Of a stretch of 64,000 nucleotides of DNA, positions 16,801-24,139 are shown in pieces. How positions within the stretch are numbered: the stretch's first letter is position 1; the number at the start of each line of letters is the position of its first letter. Source of the stretch: CAXBCP01 sp047638395 (lineage in GTDB: Bacteria; Pseudomonadota; Alphaproteobacteria; MPNO01; UBA830); assembly GCA_047638395.1 (NCBI GenBank), contig JBLIMV010000013.1, forward strand, positions 1 through 64,000, read 5' to 3'. The translations under genes and the position numbers were made by a program. A model generated the notes under the pieces. The model searched no databases, was not told where the DNA came from, and saw only the letters and a list, made by a program, of their open reading frames with translations.

Positions 16801-17112
16801 AGCGGGCATTCCGTGGAAGTGGTCGAAAACGGGGCTGAAGCGCTGGCGGCTGTCGAAGCAGGGCAATTTGACGTCGTGCTGATGGATATCAATATGCCCG
16901 AGATGGACGGTGTGACAGCAACTCGTGCCATTCGTGCGCTCGGCGGTGCGTTTGCGGAGATACCGATCATCGCCGTGACGGCCAATGCCCTCAGGGGCGA
17001 TCGGGAGAAGTATATAGATGCGGGGATGGACGACTACGTGGCTAAACCGGTCAGCCCCGATTTGTTGAACGCGGCGCTTGATCGGCACCGCTATACCGAC
17101 GGATCCGGCTAG
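13843..17112 (+). CDS. Hybrid sensor histidine kinase (HAMP-PAS-GAF-HisKA-HATPase-REC)
   Basis: 1089-residue membrane hybrid kinase. It has a helix at about 23-45, an extracytoplasmic region of about 140 residues, a second helix at about 185-215, and a HAMP-like segment. A PAS-like domain follows (ILRVTPAGRILYANPATR), then a GAF-like domain (about 385-560), and HisKA with phosphoacceptor His582 in FLATMSHELRTPLNGIL. The ATPase domain has NLVGNAIKFTETG, DTGIGI and GGTGLGLAI. A region at about 800-930 looks like a receiver without its Asp. The C-terminal receiver has Asp1015 in VVLMDINMPEMDG and YVAKPVS. GTG 13843 with GGAAGAG upstream is preferred over TTG 13828. No cognate regulator is adjacent, so a phosphorelay to a distant partner is likely. 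Confidence 0.92.
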   Translation: MTLAKIIRNAQMIVRSPICRRLAVVVFLGILLIEAVIILPSYLNRERDLLLSLEKDGLVVATTAIKSLSRSMSVPGIDHASGAHKQKMVDMLAHRRMMADTLIEIDFIRGAILFDPAGSVVVRRGEAFTVLPIDQMRTVIVRAPRADDAFHEIYWPAALTGQSFGVAMRLDASRVDAALNAYALRIFMLVLIIAGFTTLVTMIATGYLLIFPMLDLKERLKTIDDNASDRLPVGRMNRGDEFGEVIGQVNHMLTRIEDGIDKAANLAKFPAENRNPILRVTPAGRILYANPATRNIEGLLQGKNAVSIHPSILEFASQASIDDVSGVLELEVDGRTYAFECVPFAHAGYINVYGRDISSEVSAKRKLFETNLQLEQRIEDRTGLIEMFQDMAVAADKADSLDDVLLRCTELVRSYLKWEVGHALKIEDGSLKSAGIWCFSEDYDGALLEEVSVGMAFNTVNSVPGRAAGAGVAVWFAGETELHGLPRETVFNDLGILSGFAFPVMDRGVVVAVMEFFSVRLERSRPDLEKALDHVAGQLGRVVERSRVEEVLVSSREEAESLLAAAENANRAKSEFLATMSHELRTPLNGILGMSGLLLDTDLNTDQLDFAKTIKDSGIGLLDLLNDILDFSKIEAGSLEIYKEEFFVDEVVDGVTDLLATSTRNKGLDFAVVMSRRVPSSAIGDVARIRQVLLNLVGNAIKFTETGSVSVLVDLVADDSDRAFLEVRVRDTGIGIAPADQQAIFDRFTQGDASISRKFGGTGLGLAIVKQLVELMGGSVSLASEQGEGSEFLALIAVTPAQGRYAEIPRLRPETSIGIIGCESEGRSCLIAQLEALGATSVEVFDEPPAVTPQEGIDLVFVLDGLDVDAMPGQQAEILGIPALERLAGKLVRVGYRGPDGARDTGDGLFAGFVAKPASRMSIVRCLRPLGVLDTRPSKATVGPDASATSERSETPAEQAAGDGLKILMAEDNIVNQRVLAAMLQRSGHSVEVVENGAEALAAVEAGQFDVVLMDINMPEMDGVTATRAIRALGGAFAEIPIIAVTANALRGDREKYIDAGMDDYVAKPVSPDLLNAALDRHRYTDGSG

Positions 17113-17141
17113 CTTCCGGACAATGATCTGCCTGGAATAGA

Positions 17142-17169
17142 AAAAGCCGACCCAAATGGGTCGGCTTTT
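17142..17169. terminator. Bidirectional terminator between hybrid kinase and tRNA-Asn
   Basis: AAAAGCCGACCCA (17142-17154) and TGGGTCGGCTTTT (17157-17169) form a perfect 13-bp stem with a 2-base (AA) centre; the stem would open to a small loop. It gives a U-tailed hairpin on both strands, serving the kinase gene on plus and the tRNA gene on minus. Confidence 0.9.
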
Positions 17170-17174
17170 AAAAT

Positions 17175-17250
17175 TGGCTCCCCGGGTCGGACTCGAACCA
17201 ACGACAAGGTGGTTAACAGCCACCTGCTCTACCAACTGAGCTACCGGGGA
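17175..17250 (-). tRNA. tRNA-Asn (GTT)
   Basis: 76-base cloverleaf on the minus strand. Acceptor arms are TCCCCGG and CCGGGGA, the D-arm is AGCTCAGTTGGTAGAGC, and the anticodon loop CTGTTAA carries anticodon GTT. The T-arm is GTTCGAGTC-like, and the discriminator G is followed by an encoded CCA. It is transcribed towards the bidirectional terminator. Confidence 0.96.
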
Positions 17251-17470
17251 TCAGTAAGGAAAGGGCATATAACACCGGATGAAACCGGTTTCTACCCCTC
17301 AGATAAAAATAGGTTATGCCGCGTTGCATTTTGGTTAACGCCCAGCTTCATTTGGCGGCGTATCACATTTGGGGGCGCCCTGTTGTTGTCGCGCGATCTG
17401 CTGCCTATAATTCCCTTTGATTAACGGAAACCGGAGAAACCCCGGGGCCGAGCAACAGGGGAGCGCCGTG

Positions 17471-18454
17471 ATGAGCGATGCCGGATTGAACGACAAGGTA
17501 ACGGCCCTGCGGGACGCCGGAAGCCTGGAGGATCTGTATTCGGCGCTTGGTCCGCTCGATATGACACCGGGCTGGATAAACCGCGAAAAACCAATCCTGC
17601 GACCGGAACCGGTCACCCCCTTCAGCGCGGCGCATTGGCGTTACGATGAATGCCGCGCTGCACTCGATGCCGCCGGCAGACTGATCAATACGGATCTTGC
17701 GGAGCGCCGGAACCTGATCCTGCGCAACCCGGTTGAGGGCAATGATATCGCGACGGCGAAAACCCTGGTGAACGCCTATCAGATGATTTTGCCGGGTGAA
17801 GAAGCTCGAACCCACCGGCATGCGCCACATGCGCTTCGTGTCATCATTGAGAGCGAAGGGTCGTTTTCGGTCGTGAACGGGGACAAACACCCCATGGAAA
17901 CCGGCGATATTGTGCTCACGCCGGGCTGGTCCTGGCACGGGCATGGTCATGACGGTGACAGGCCGGCCTACTGGCTCGACGGGCTGGATGTGCCGCTAAC
18001 GCATCTGCTGGAGCCGATGTTTTTCGAGGAGCATCCGGACGGATTTGCCGAGGTGGAGCGTGTGTCGCCGGATTCACCGTACCGGTTTACGTGGGATAGC
18101 ATCCAGAAACGGACAGAACAGGCTGCCGTCGATGAAGAAGGGTTCTTTGGGAAACGGGTGCGGCTCGAAGCCGATGAAATGCCGACAATTGGCATTTATG
18201 TCGAGCGCCTCGAAGCAGGCCAGACCACACGGAAGTTCCGCCATTCCGCGAACGTCGTCTACAGCCCGATGATGGGCAGTGGTGTCAGTACTATTGGGGA
18301 TACGGAGATCCGCTGGGGCAGGGGCGATACGTTCGTCGCGCCGACATGGAGCTGGATCGAGCATCGGGTCGAGGAAGACACCATCATGTTCGCGATGACC
18401 GACGAATTTCTGATGCGATTTGCGAAGTATTACCGGTTCGAGGCGGCCGCCTGA
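17471..18454 (+). CDS. Cupin dioxygenase, gentisate 1,2-dioxygenase-like
   Basis: 327-residue double-cupin protein resembling gentisate 1,2-dioxygenase and 1-hydroxy-2-naphthoate dioxygenase, Fe(II) enzymes that open aromatic rings. The first cupin has the metal motif THRHAPHALRVIIES and the distal His in WSWHGHGHDGD. The second cupin begins near residue 225 and retains an incomplete motif (KFRHSANVVYSP, then WSWIEHRV), typical of this family, where one cupin is the catalytic one. ATG 17471 is chosen, with AGGGGAG upstream; an earlier in-frame ATG at 17417 lacks one. No other aromatic-pathway gene is adjacent, so the true substrate is uncertain. Confidence 0.87.
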   Translation: MSDAGLNDKVTALRDAGSLEDLYSALGPLDMTPGWINREKPILRPEPVTPFSAAHWRYDECRAALDAAGRLINTDLAERRNLILRNPVEGNDIATAKTLVNAYQMILPGEEARTHRHAPHALRVIIESEGSFSVVNGDKHPMETGDIVLTPGWSWHGHGHDGDRPAYWLDGLDVPLTHLLEPMFFEEHPDGFAEVERVSPDSPYRFTWDSIQKRTEQAAVDEEGFFGKRVRLEADEMPTIGIYVERLEAGQTTRKFRHSANVVYSPMMGSGVSTIGDTEIRWGRGDTFVAPTWSWIEHRVEEDTIMFAMTDEFLMRFAKYYRFEAAA

Positions 18455-18488
18455 GTTAACGACCGCCCCAATCCGGAAATGGTTTGTT

Positions 18489-19322
18489 TTACTTCGGCGC
18501 CTCGCCGCTTTCGATATGCAGCGTGCGTTGCGGGAAGGGGATCGAAATCCCGGCTTTGTCGCAGGCCAGTTTAAGGCCCTTGTTCAGGTTGAAGAACACG
18601 GTCCAGTAATCGGCGGTGTTGACCCAAACGCGGACATAAATGTTCACCGAGCTTTCGGCCATTTCACCGACGACATACTGAGGCTCAGGATCGCTGTGGA
18701 CGAGCGATTCTCCGGCGACGACTGATTTGGCAACTTCGATCGCTTCATCGATGCTGTCGCCGTAATCGATGCCCAGTGTGACATCGACCCGGCGGGTCGG
18801 GTTACGGCTGAAATTCTTCAGCGCTTTGCCCCACAGCTCCGTATTGGGTGCCACGATAAAGACACCATCGGGCGTTTTCAGTTGTGTCGCGAACAGGCTG
18901 AGGTCGGTCACCGTACCCACGATTCCGCCATTGTCGATGAAATCCCCAACCTTGAAAGGGCGGAAGATCAGCAACATCACGCCGGCGGCGACATTGGACA
19001 GCGTTCCCTGAAGAGCCAGGCCGATAGCCAGGCCGGCCGCGCCGATAACGGCCAGGAAACTGGTCGTCTGCACGCCAAACTGCTGTAGCGTCGCGAGGAT
19101 GGTGAAGATAATGATTGCGTAGCGGACCATGCTGCCAAAAAACCGTTGGAGCATTAGGTCGATTTTGTTGGACTTGGCGAGCGCACGTTGTGTCGCGCGA
19201 CCGGCCCATCCAGCAACAACCCAGCCGACGATAAGGATTACCAGGGCACCGACGATGTCGATGCCATATGTTGTTGCGACCTGAATCACCTGATCGACTA
19301 TTTCGTTTGTTTGTTTTTCCAT
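18489..19322 (-). CDS. mscS: Small-conductance mechanosensitive channel MscS
   Basis: 277-residue MscS-type channel that opens under membrane tension to release solutes during hypo-osmotic shock. Three N-terminal helices are visible (about 18-40, 63-83, 88-120). The pore-lining third helix has the typical Gly/Ala pattern AVIGAAGLAIGLALQGTLSN, and the cytoplasmic beta domain begins RPFKVGDFIDNGG. The length is close to that of classical MscS. ATG 19322 is preceded by GGGAG at 8 bases. It converges with the cupin gene and lies downstream of the MFS gene on the same strand, with a 75-bp gap. It is probably expressed from its own promoter. Confidence 0.94.
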   Translation of the reverse strand: MEKQTNEIVDQVIQVATTYGIDIVGALVILIVGWVVAGWAGRATQRALAKSNKIDLMLQRFFGSMVRYAIIIFTILATLQQFGVQTTSFLAVIGAAGLAIGLALQGTLSNVAAGVMLLIFRPFKVGDFIDNGGIVGTVTDLSLFATQLKTPDGVFIVAPNTELWGKALKNFSRNPTRRVDVTLGIDYGDSIDEAIEVAKSVVAGESLVHSDPEPQYVVGEMAESSVNIYVRVWVNTADYWTVFFNLNKGLKLACDKAGISIPFPQRTLHIESGEAPK

Positions 19323-19397
19323 GAGAATACTCCCAACCCTGTTACTAATGGGGCGGGTTTTATCACCGAACTGGTGTTTGGCAAATCGTTTGCTGTG

Positions 19398-20606
19398 TCA
19401 ATTTTGGCGTAATACCCGCCGGTAGAACGGCGCATAGGCCAGTAAGGCGAGAATACTCAATCCCAGCATCAGCCCGCCAAGCGGCAGGGCAGAGCCGTCA
19501 TGGATCATGCCCATTATGAAGGCGGCGATCGCACCGGCGCATGTCTGATAGAAACCGATGAGCGACGAGGCGGCACCCGCGGTCTGCGGAAAGGGTGCGA
19601 CGGCGGCGGCCATCGATTGCGGATAGTGCAGCCCATGGCCGAGCATCCACAGGAACGCGGGCAGGGCGACTGCCAGGCCGGTCCGGACATCCAGCAGGCT
19701 GAGGGCGACGATCAGCGCCGCAGACAAAATCCCGACGACACTTCCCATCATTATCAGGGAAGGGGCGCTGAACCTGTTGCCCAGTCGCCCCGCAATCCCG
19801 GCACCAAGCATGAAGCCCGCCGATCCGCAGGCGAAGAGCAATCCGCCGATCTCCGGTGGAATTCCGTATCCGTCGACAATCACAAGCATGCTGCCGGCAA
19901 GCCATACGAACATCGCGGCGTACATGAGCATGTTGGAGACACAATTGAGCGCGAACGCCGGGTGGGGCGTTAGCCTGACATATACCGCGAATGTCGATGA
20001 GAGGCTGAGTGACGTCGGCGCATCTGCCGGGCGGGATTCTTTCAGCAACACAAAGACGGCACAAAACGTGACGATCCCGTATATCAGGCAAAAATAGAAC
20101 GACGCCTGCCAACCCTGCCAGGCGACCAGTACACCCCCGATGGCCGGGGCGCCGATCGCCATAATGCCGAAAGCCGACATAACGTAACTCATCACCTTTC
20201 GCGACCCTTCTACGCCGTAGAGGTCACGGATGACGGCACGGGCGAGGGCAGGGGCTGCCGAGGCGCTGGCACCCTGAAGCGCCCGCCCCAAAAGAACGGT
20301 GTCAAATGATGGGGCGAAGGCGAGAAGCAGCGTTGCCAGACAATAGACACTCAATGCGCCCAACAGGACGGGGCGGCGACCGTAGCGGTCGGCGATCGGC
20401 CCGTAGACAAGCTGCATAAACCCAAATGCAAACACATAGACACTGAAGACGAGGTTGGCTTCGCTCGTAGAGACACCGAAATAATCCCGGAGAGCGGGGA
20501 CCCCGGGTGCCAGCGAATCCGTATTTACCGGGTTCACAGCGACCAGCATGGTCAGAACCGCGCCGATCAGGAGCGCGTTCGGTGTTGCGCTAGCGGATTT
20601 GGTCAA
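19398..20606 (-). CDS. MFS transporter, Bcr/CflA-type drug exporter
   Basis: 402-residue major facilitator with about 12 helices. The Bcr/CflA subgroup is indicated by the opening TDSLAPGVPALRDYFGVS and the loop 2-3 motif GPIADRYGRRPVLLG. Motif C-like segments follow (GAPAIGGVLVAWQGWQASF). These proton-driven exporters remove drugs, small sulfur compounds or amino acids. The start is TTG 20606, because the only later ATG (residue 20) would remove half of the first helix and no earlier start exists before the upstream stop. It lies 24 bases after the ligase gene at 20631-21932 and probably shares its transcript. Substrate unknown. Confidence 0.87.
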   Translation of the reverse strand: MTKSASATPNALLIGAVLTMLVAVNPVNTDSLAPGVPALRDYFGVSTSEANLVFSVYVFAFGFMQLVYGPIADRYGRRPVLLGALSVYCLATLLLAFAPSFDTVLLGRALQGASASAAPALARAVIRDLYGVEGSRKVMSYVMSAFGIMAIGAPAIGGVLVAWQGWQASFYFCLIYGIVTFCAVFVLLKESRPADAPTSLSLSSTFAVYVRLTPHPAFALNCVSNMLMYAAMFVWLAGSMLVIVDGYGIPPEIGGLLFACGSAGFMLGAGIAGRLGNRFSAPSLIMMGSVVGILSAALIVALSLLDVRTGLAVALPAFLWMLGHGLHYPQSMAAAVAPFPQTAGAASSLIGFYQTCAGAIAAFIMGMIHDGSALPLGGLMLGLSILALLAYAPFYRRVLRQN

Positions 20607-20630
20607 ATGATGACTGACTGGCCGATGGAG

Positions 20631-21932
20631 TTAGCCACGCTTGTCTATAAACCGCTGTTGTTTGACCTGTGACATAAGCTCCTTTTCGAGCGTGCCGGCT
20701 TCGAGTACCGCAATCTCCGGCGTCAGTTCGAAAACTTTCCGCACATCTTCGCGAAGAGTGGTAACGGGGGTTTCTGCATCCGTGGGGTTTGGAACTTCAA
20801 TCGAGACCCTGATCATATCCAGGGTCTCCGTCTCTTCGACCTCTACCTTGAAATCGGTGATGTCGAGCCTGCGGTGCATGAAATCCTCGAAGTCCGCGTG
20901 ATTGATATTGATCCCGCGAACCTTGAAGAAACCGGACGTCCGTGCGGCGTGACGGATCATCGGATAGACCGATAGCGGTCCCTCGGTTGCGCCATGCTCG
21001 TAGTAGGAAACGTAATCGCCTGTTTCCCAGCGCAGGAACGGTGTCATTTCGTTATTCCAGTATGGTGTGGTGACCATGATGCCGTTTTCGCCTTCGGCCA
21101 CTGGCTCTTTCGTATGTTCATCGACGACCTCGAGGTCGAACATGTCTGTCCAGAAATGCATCCCGTCATGCTGGTCGGATTCACTGGCCATGAACGATGC
21201 CTCGGTGCAGCCAAACTGATCGTAGAGTTTCGCTCCCCACAGTTTTTCGATTCGCTCGCGTTTACCCGCCGAGACGGGTTCTGCGGCAGTCAGGAACTTG
21301 GTTACGGAGCTGTTGGCGAGATCGAAACCCATGCGTTCCGCGATCTGTGCAAGCTGCAATCCATAACTCGCCATGCCGCACCAGACGGTCGGCTTGAGCG
21401 TGCGAATGAGCTCGACCTGCATCTCGGACGGCGTTGAGTTACCGGCACCGCACCAATTTACACCGATACCCATCTGCTGGGCGGTCCGGCAGTAGATCTG
21501 TCCTACGGGGTGAATGCCCAACGGAAACGACACATGCGCAAGATCACCTTTTTTAATGCCCGCTGCTTCCCATGCGCGGCGGAACCCTTCGCGTGCCAGA
21601 CGAAGGTCGTTCATTGAGCGGGGATAAAACAGCGGTTTGCCCGTAGACCCGCCCGACCGCCAGAATTCGATGATTTCGTTCCGCGGCGCGATGCAGAAAT
21701 CGTCCTGAAAGTCTTCCGGTTCGATGACCCGCAATTCGTCCTTGGTCAGGATCGGGATTTTGGCCCATTCCTCTGCTTCGTGAACATGAGCCATATTGAT
21801 GTGATCGAGTTTGCCCGCGAAGAATCGCGATTTTTTCGCCCGTTCGACAGCGATCTTTCGACGTTCCTTGCGAACCTTGGCGATGTATTCACGGGATACG
21901 GCGGGGAAGGGGATTTCAGGTGTTTCCCACAT
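20631..21932 (-). CDS. AMP-forming ligase of the phenylacetate-CoA ligase family
   Basis: 433-residue adenylate-forming enzyme of the PaaK-like class, which activates aryl or other carboxylic acids as acyl-adenylates and then CoA thioesters. The phosphate-binding loop is SGGSTGKPLFYPRS. FGCTEASFMA is the A5-like motif, FLRWETGDY the ATP-binding Asp region, and FFKVRGININHADFE begins the mobile C-terminal domain. ATG 21932 has GAGGAGAAA upstream, inside the end of the preceding ligase gene, so translation is coupled. The substrate is not evident. A second, different acyl-CoA ligase directly upstream suggests one pathway using two acids or sequential activation. Confidence 0.85.
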   Translation of the reverse strand: MWETPEIPFPAVSREYIAKVRKERRKIAVERAKKSRFFAGKLDHINMAHVHEAEEWAKIPILTKDELRVIEPEDFQDDFCIAPRNEIIEFWRSGGSTGKPLFYPRSMNDLRLAREGFRRAWEAAGIKKGDLAHVSFPLGIHPVGQIYCRTAQQMGIGVNWCGAGNSTPSEMQVELIRTLKPTVWCGMASYGLQLAQIAERMGFDLANSSVTKFLTAAEPVSAGKRERIEKLWGAKLYDQFGCTEASFMASESDQHDGMHFWTDMFDLEVVDEHTKEPVAEGENGIMVTTPYWNNEMTPFLRWETGDYVSYYEHGATEGPLSVYPMIRHAARTSGFFKVRGININHADFEDFMHRRLDITDFKVEVEETETLDMIRVSIEVPNPTDAETPVTTLREDVRKVFELTPEIAVLEAGTLEKELMSQVKQQRFIDKRG

Positions 21933-21937
21933 GCGAA

Positions 21938-23581
21938 CTATTTCTCCTCTGTTCGTTCGCCGAGTTCTTTTGCCCGTTCGCGAAGGATGAATTTTTGAAT
22001 TTTGCCGGTCGACGTTTTTGGCAGCGACCCGAAGACGACGGTCCGCGGTACCTTGAAGCGTGCCATTTTTTCGCGGCAGAATTCAATAATTTCGGCCTCG
22101 GTCGATTCTTGGCCGTCTCTTAGGGTGACGAAAGCGCAGGGGCTTTCACCCCATTTCTGGTCCGGCCGGGCGGCGACGGCTGCTTCAAGGACCTTTGGGT
22201 GGCTGTAGAGCAATCCTTCGACTTCAATCGAAGAAATATTTTCCCCACCGGAAATAATGATGTCCTTGGAACGGTCTTTTAGCTCGACATAGCCATCTTC
22301 GTGCCAGACGCCGAGGTCGCCGGAATGGAACCAGCCGCCGGCGAAAGCTTCCGCCGTCGCCTTGGGGTTTTTGAGATAGCCTTTCATCACGTCATTACCG
22401 CGAAAGAATATCTCACCCATCGTTTCGCCGTCCTGCGGGACGGGCTCCAGCGTGTCGGGGTCGCCGACCATCAGCGCTTCGAGAACATGGTAGCGAACCC
22501 CCTGGCGTGCTTTGAGCGCAGCACGGTCGGCGATGGGTTTGTCGTCCCATTCCGATTTCCAGGCGCTGACAACGGACGGGCCATAGGTTTCGGTCAGCCC
22601 GTAGACATGCGTGACGTTAAACCCCTGGCTTTCCATGGATTCGATCACGGCAGCGGGTGGGGCAGCACCTGCAGTTGCGGCCTCCACGACATGGGAAAAC
22701 GGCTTTTTGACGCTGTCGGGCGCGTTGGCGATCATGTTGAGGACGATCGGTGCACCGCAGAAATGGGTAATCCCATGGGTTGCGATCGCATCGTAGATCG
22801 GCCCGGCTTCGACCCGGCGCAGACAGACATTGGTGCCCGCGAGGGCGGCGATCGTCCAGGGGAAACACCAGCCGTTGCAGTGGAACATCGGCAGCGTCCA
22901 CAGATAAACAGGGTGGGGCGGCATGGCCCAGACCATCATATTGCCGATGGCGTTCAGGAAGGCGCCGCGATGGTGATACACGACACCTTTAGGGTTGCCG
23001 GTCGTTCCCGACGTATAGTTCAGCGAACACGCATTCCATTCGTCCGACGGCCACGCCCAGGCATATTCCGGGTCTCCGCCGGCGATAAAGTCTTCGTATT
23101 CGATTGCGCCGATCAGTTCGCCACCGTCGTAGGTCACATCGTCAACGTCGATGACGTAGATGTCTGAGCCGGCCTTCGCCAGGGCACCCTTGATCGTGTC
23201 CGAGAATTCCCGGTCGGTCAGCAGAACCTTCGCTTCGCCGTGTCCGAGGATAAAGGCGATTGCCTCTGCATCAAGGCGGATATTCAGGGCATTCAGGACG
23301 CCGCCCATCATCGACACACCGAAATGCGCTTCTACCATCGCGGGTACATTCGGGAGCATGGCGGCGACCGTTTCGCCGGGGTTCAGGCCGTGTTTTTCAA
23401 GGGCACTGGCAAGCCGTCTGGCCCGGGCATAAGTCTCGGCCCAGGTGCGGCGGATATCGCCATGGATGACGGCAAGGCGGTCAGGGTAGGTTGCAGCTGA
23501 GCGTTCGATGAAGCTAAGTGGTGTAAGTGCTTGAAAATTTGCAGGGTTTTTGTCCAGACCTGTCTCGAACGGATTGCTCAC
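21938..23581 (-). CDS. Acyl-CoA synthetase (AMP-forming), DmdB/medium-chain type
   Basis: 547-residue acyl-CoA synthetase. It has the P-loop motif YTSGTTGNPKGVVYHH, the A5 region YGLTETYGPSVVS, the ATP-binding GWFHSGDLGVWHEDGY, the linker KDRSKDIIISGGENIS, and the catalytic Lys in PKTSTGKIQKFILR. The N-terminus (PFETGLDKNPANFQALTPL) resembles the group containing 3-methylmercaptopropionyl-CoA ligase DmdB and medium-chain synthetases. DMSP-sulfur use in a marine host would be consistent, but the substrate cannot be fixed from sequence. The GTG start at 23581 has GGGAG upstream. It is first in an apparent three-gene minus-strand operon with the PaaK-type ligase and the MFS exporter. Confidence 0.88.
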   Translation of the reverse strand: MSNPFETGLDKNPANFQALTPLSFIERSAATYPDRLAVIHGDIRRTWAETYARARRLASALEKHGLNPGETVAAMLPNVPAMVEAHFGVSMMGGVLNALNIRLDAEAIAFILGHGEAKVLLTDREFSDTIKGALAKAGSDIYVIDVDDVTYDGGELIGAIEYEDFIAGGDPEYAWAWPSDEWNACSLNYTSGTTGNPKGVVYHHRGAFLNAIGNMMVWAMPPHPVYLWTLPMFHCNGWCFPWTIAALAGTNVCLRRVEAGPIYDAIATHGITHFCGAPIVLNMIANAPDSVKKPFSHVVEAATAGAAPPAAVIESMESQGFNVTHVYGLTETYGPSVVSAWKSEWDDKPIADRAALKARQGVRYHVLEALMVGDPDTLEPVPQDGETMGEIFFRGNDVMKGYLKNPKATAEAFAGGWFHSGDLGVWHEDGYVELKDRSKDIIISGGENISSIEVEGLLYSHPKVLEAAVAARPDQKWGESPCAFVTLRDGQESTEAEIIEFCREKMARFKVPRTVVFGSLPKTSTGKIQKFILRERAKELGERTEEK

Positions 23582-23742
23582 CTTCCAACTCCCGATATTG
23601 ATTTTCGCTATTGGAGAAACAATACGTTGTTCGGTGACGAGAACAAAGACCTGACGATTTTAATCGCTGATTCGACGCCGATATCCTAAATCAGCCACCC
23701 AATAAAAATAATAACCTTGGTTGTGAAACATTCGGGGTGGCA

Positions 23743-23823
23743 ATGCGCGATTCAACACTGCTTCTATTTCTGCTGTTCGGGCTGTTTATGTTGACTGCTG
23801 CCGTCTCTGCATCTAACGGCTGA
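23743..23823 (+). CDS. Possible 26-residue single-helix membrane peptide
   Basis: Short frame ATG 23743 to TGA 23823, preceded by GGGGTGG. The product is MRDSTLLLFLLFGLFMLTAAV followed by SASNG: one strongly hydrophobic helix with a charged N-terminus and a small-residue end that also looks like a signal peptide cleavage site. It lies alone between the acyl-CoA synthetase gene and tRNA-Cys, on the opposite strand to both. No family is recognised. The good ribosome binding site and the clean hydrophobic profile argue for a real microprotein, but chance cannot be excluded at this length. Confidence 0.35.
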   Translation: MRDSTLLLFLLFGLFMLTAAVSASNG

Positions 23824-23840
23824 GCGGCTTTTTATAAGTC

Positions 23841-23914
23841 TGGAGGCCCGGACCAGATTCGAACTGGTGTAGACGGATTTGCAATCCGCTGGATAGCCTC
23901 TCTCCCACCGGGCC
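23841..23914 (-). tRNA. tRNA-Cys (GCA)
   Basis: 74-base cloverleaf on the minus strand. Acceptor stem is GGCCCGG/CCGGGCC, the anticodon loop TTGCAAA carries anticodon GCA between stems CGGAT/ATCCG, the T-arm is CCAGTTCGAATCTGG, the discriminator is U and CCA is encoded. Single copy in the window. Confidence 0.95.
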
Positions 23915-24029
23915 GTACGCTGCAAACGTAGAAGACAAGGCGGGCTATATAGGCGGGCGGCGGAAGACGGTCAACAATATCGATCCCGGACTGGACTAAA
24001 ATGTTGTCGTGACTCGGGGAATCCTATAG

Positions 24030-24044
24030 TTAACGCTACGTTAA
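24030..24044. promoter_or_regulatory. CtrA-type binding site TTAA-N7-TTAA
   Basis: TTAA at 24030-24033 and 24041-24044 are separated by exactly seven bases, within GTTAACGCTACGTTAACC. This is the full CtrA consensus of alphaproteobacteria. It lies about 95 bp upstream of the methyltransferase-tolC operon and the host has popZ, so cell-cycle or polarity-linked control of the operon is plausible. Confidence 0.55.
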
Positions 24045-24139
24045 CCGGCGTCGGTTTATCTGTCCTCGGACGGCTTCCAATCGACGCGGATTCAATGAAA
24101 AACCCCGGACTTTCCCGGGTTCTGGAGATGGCGACTGAC

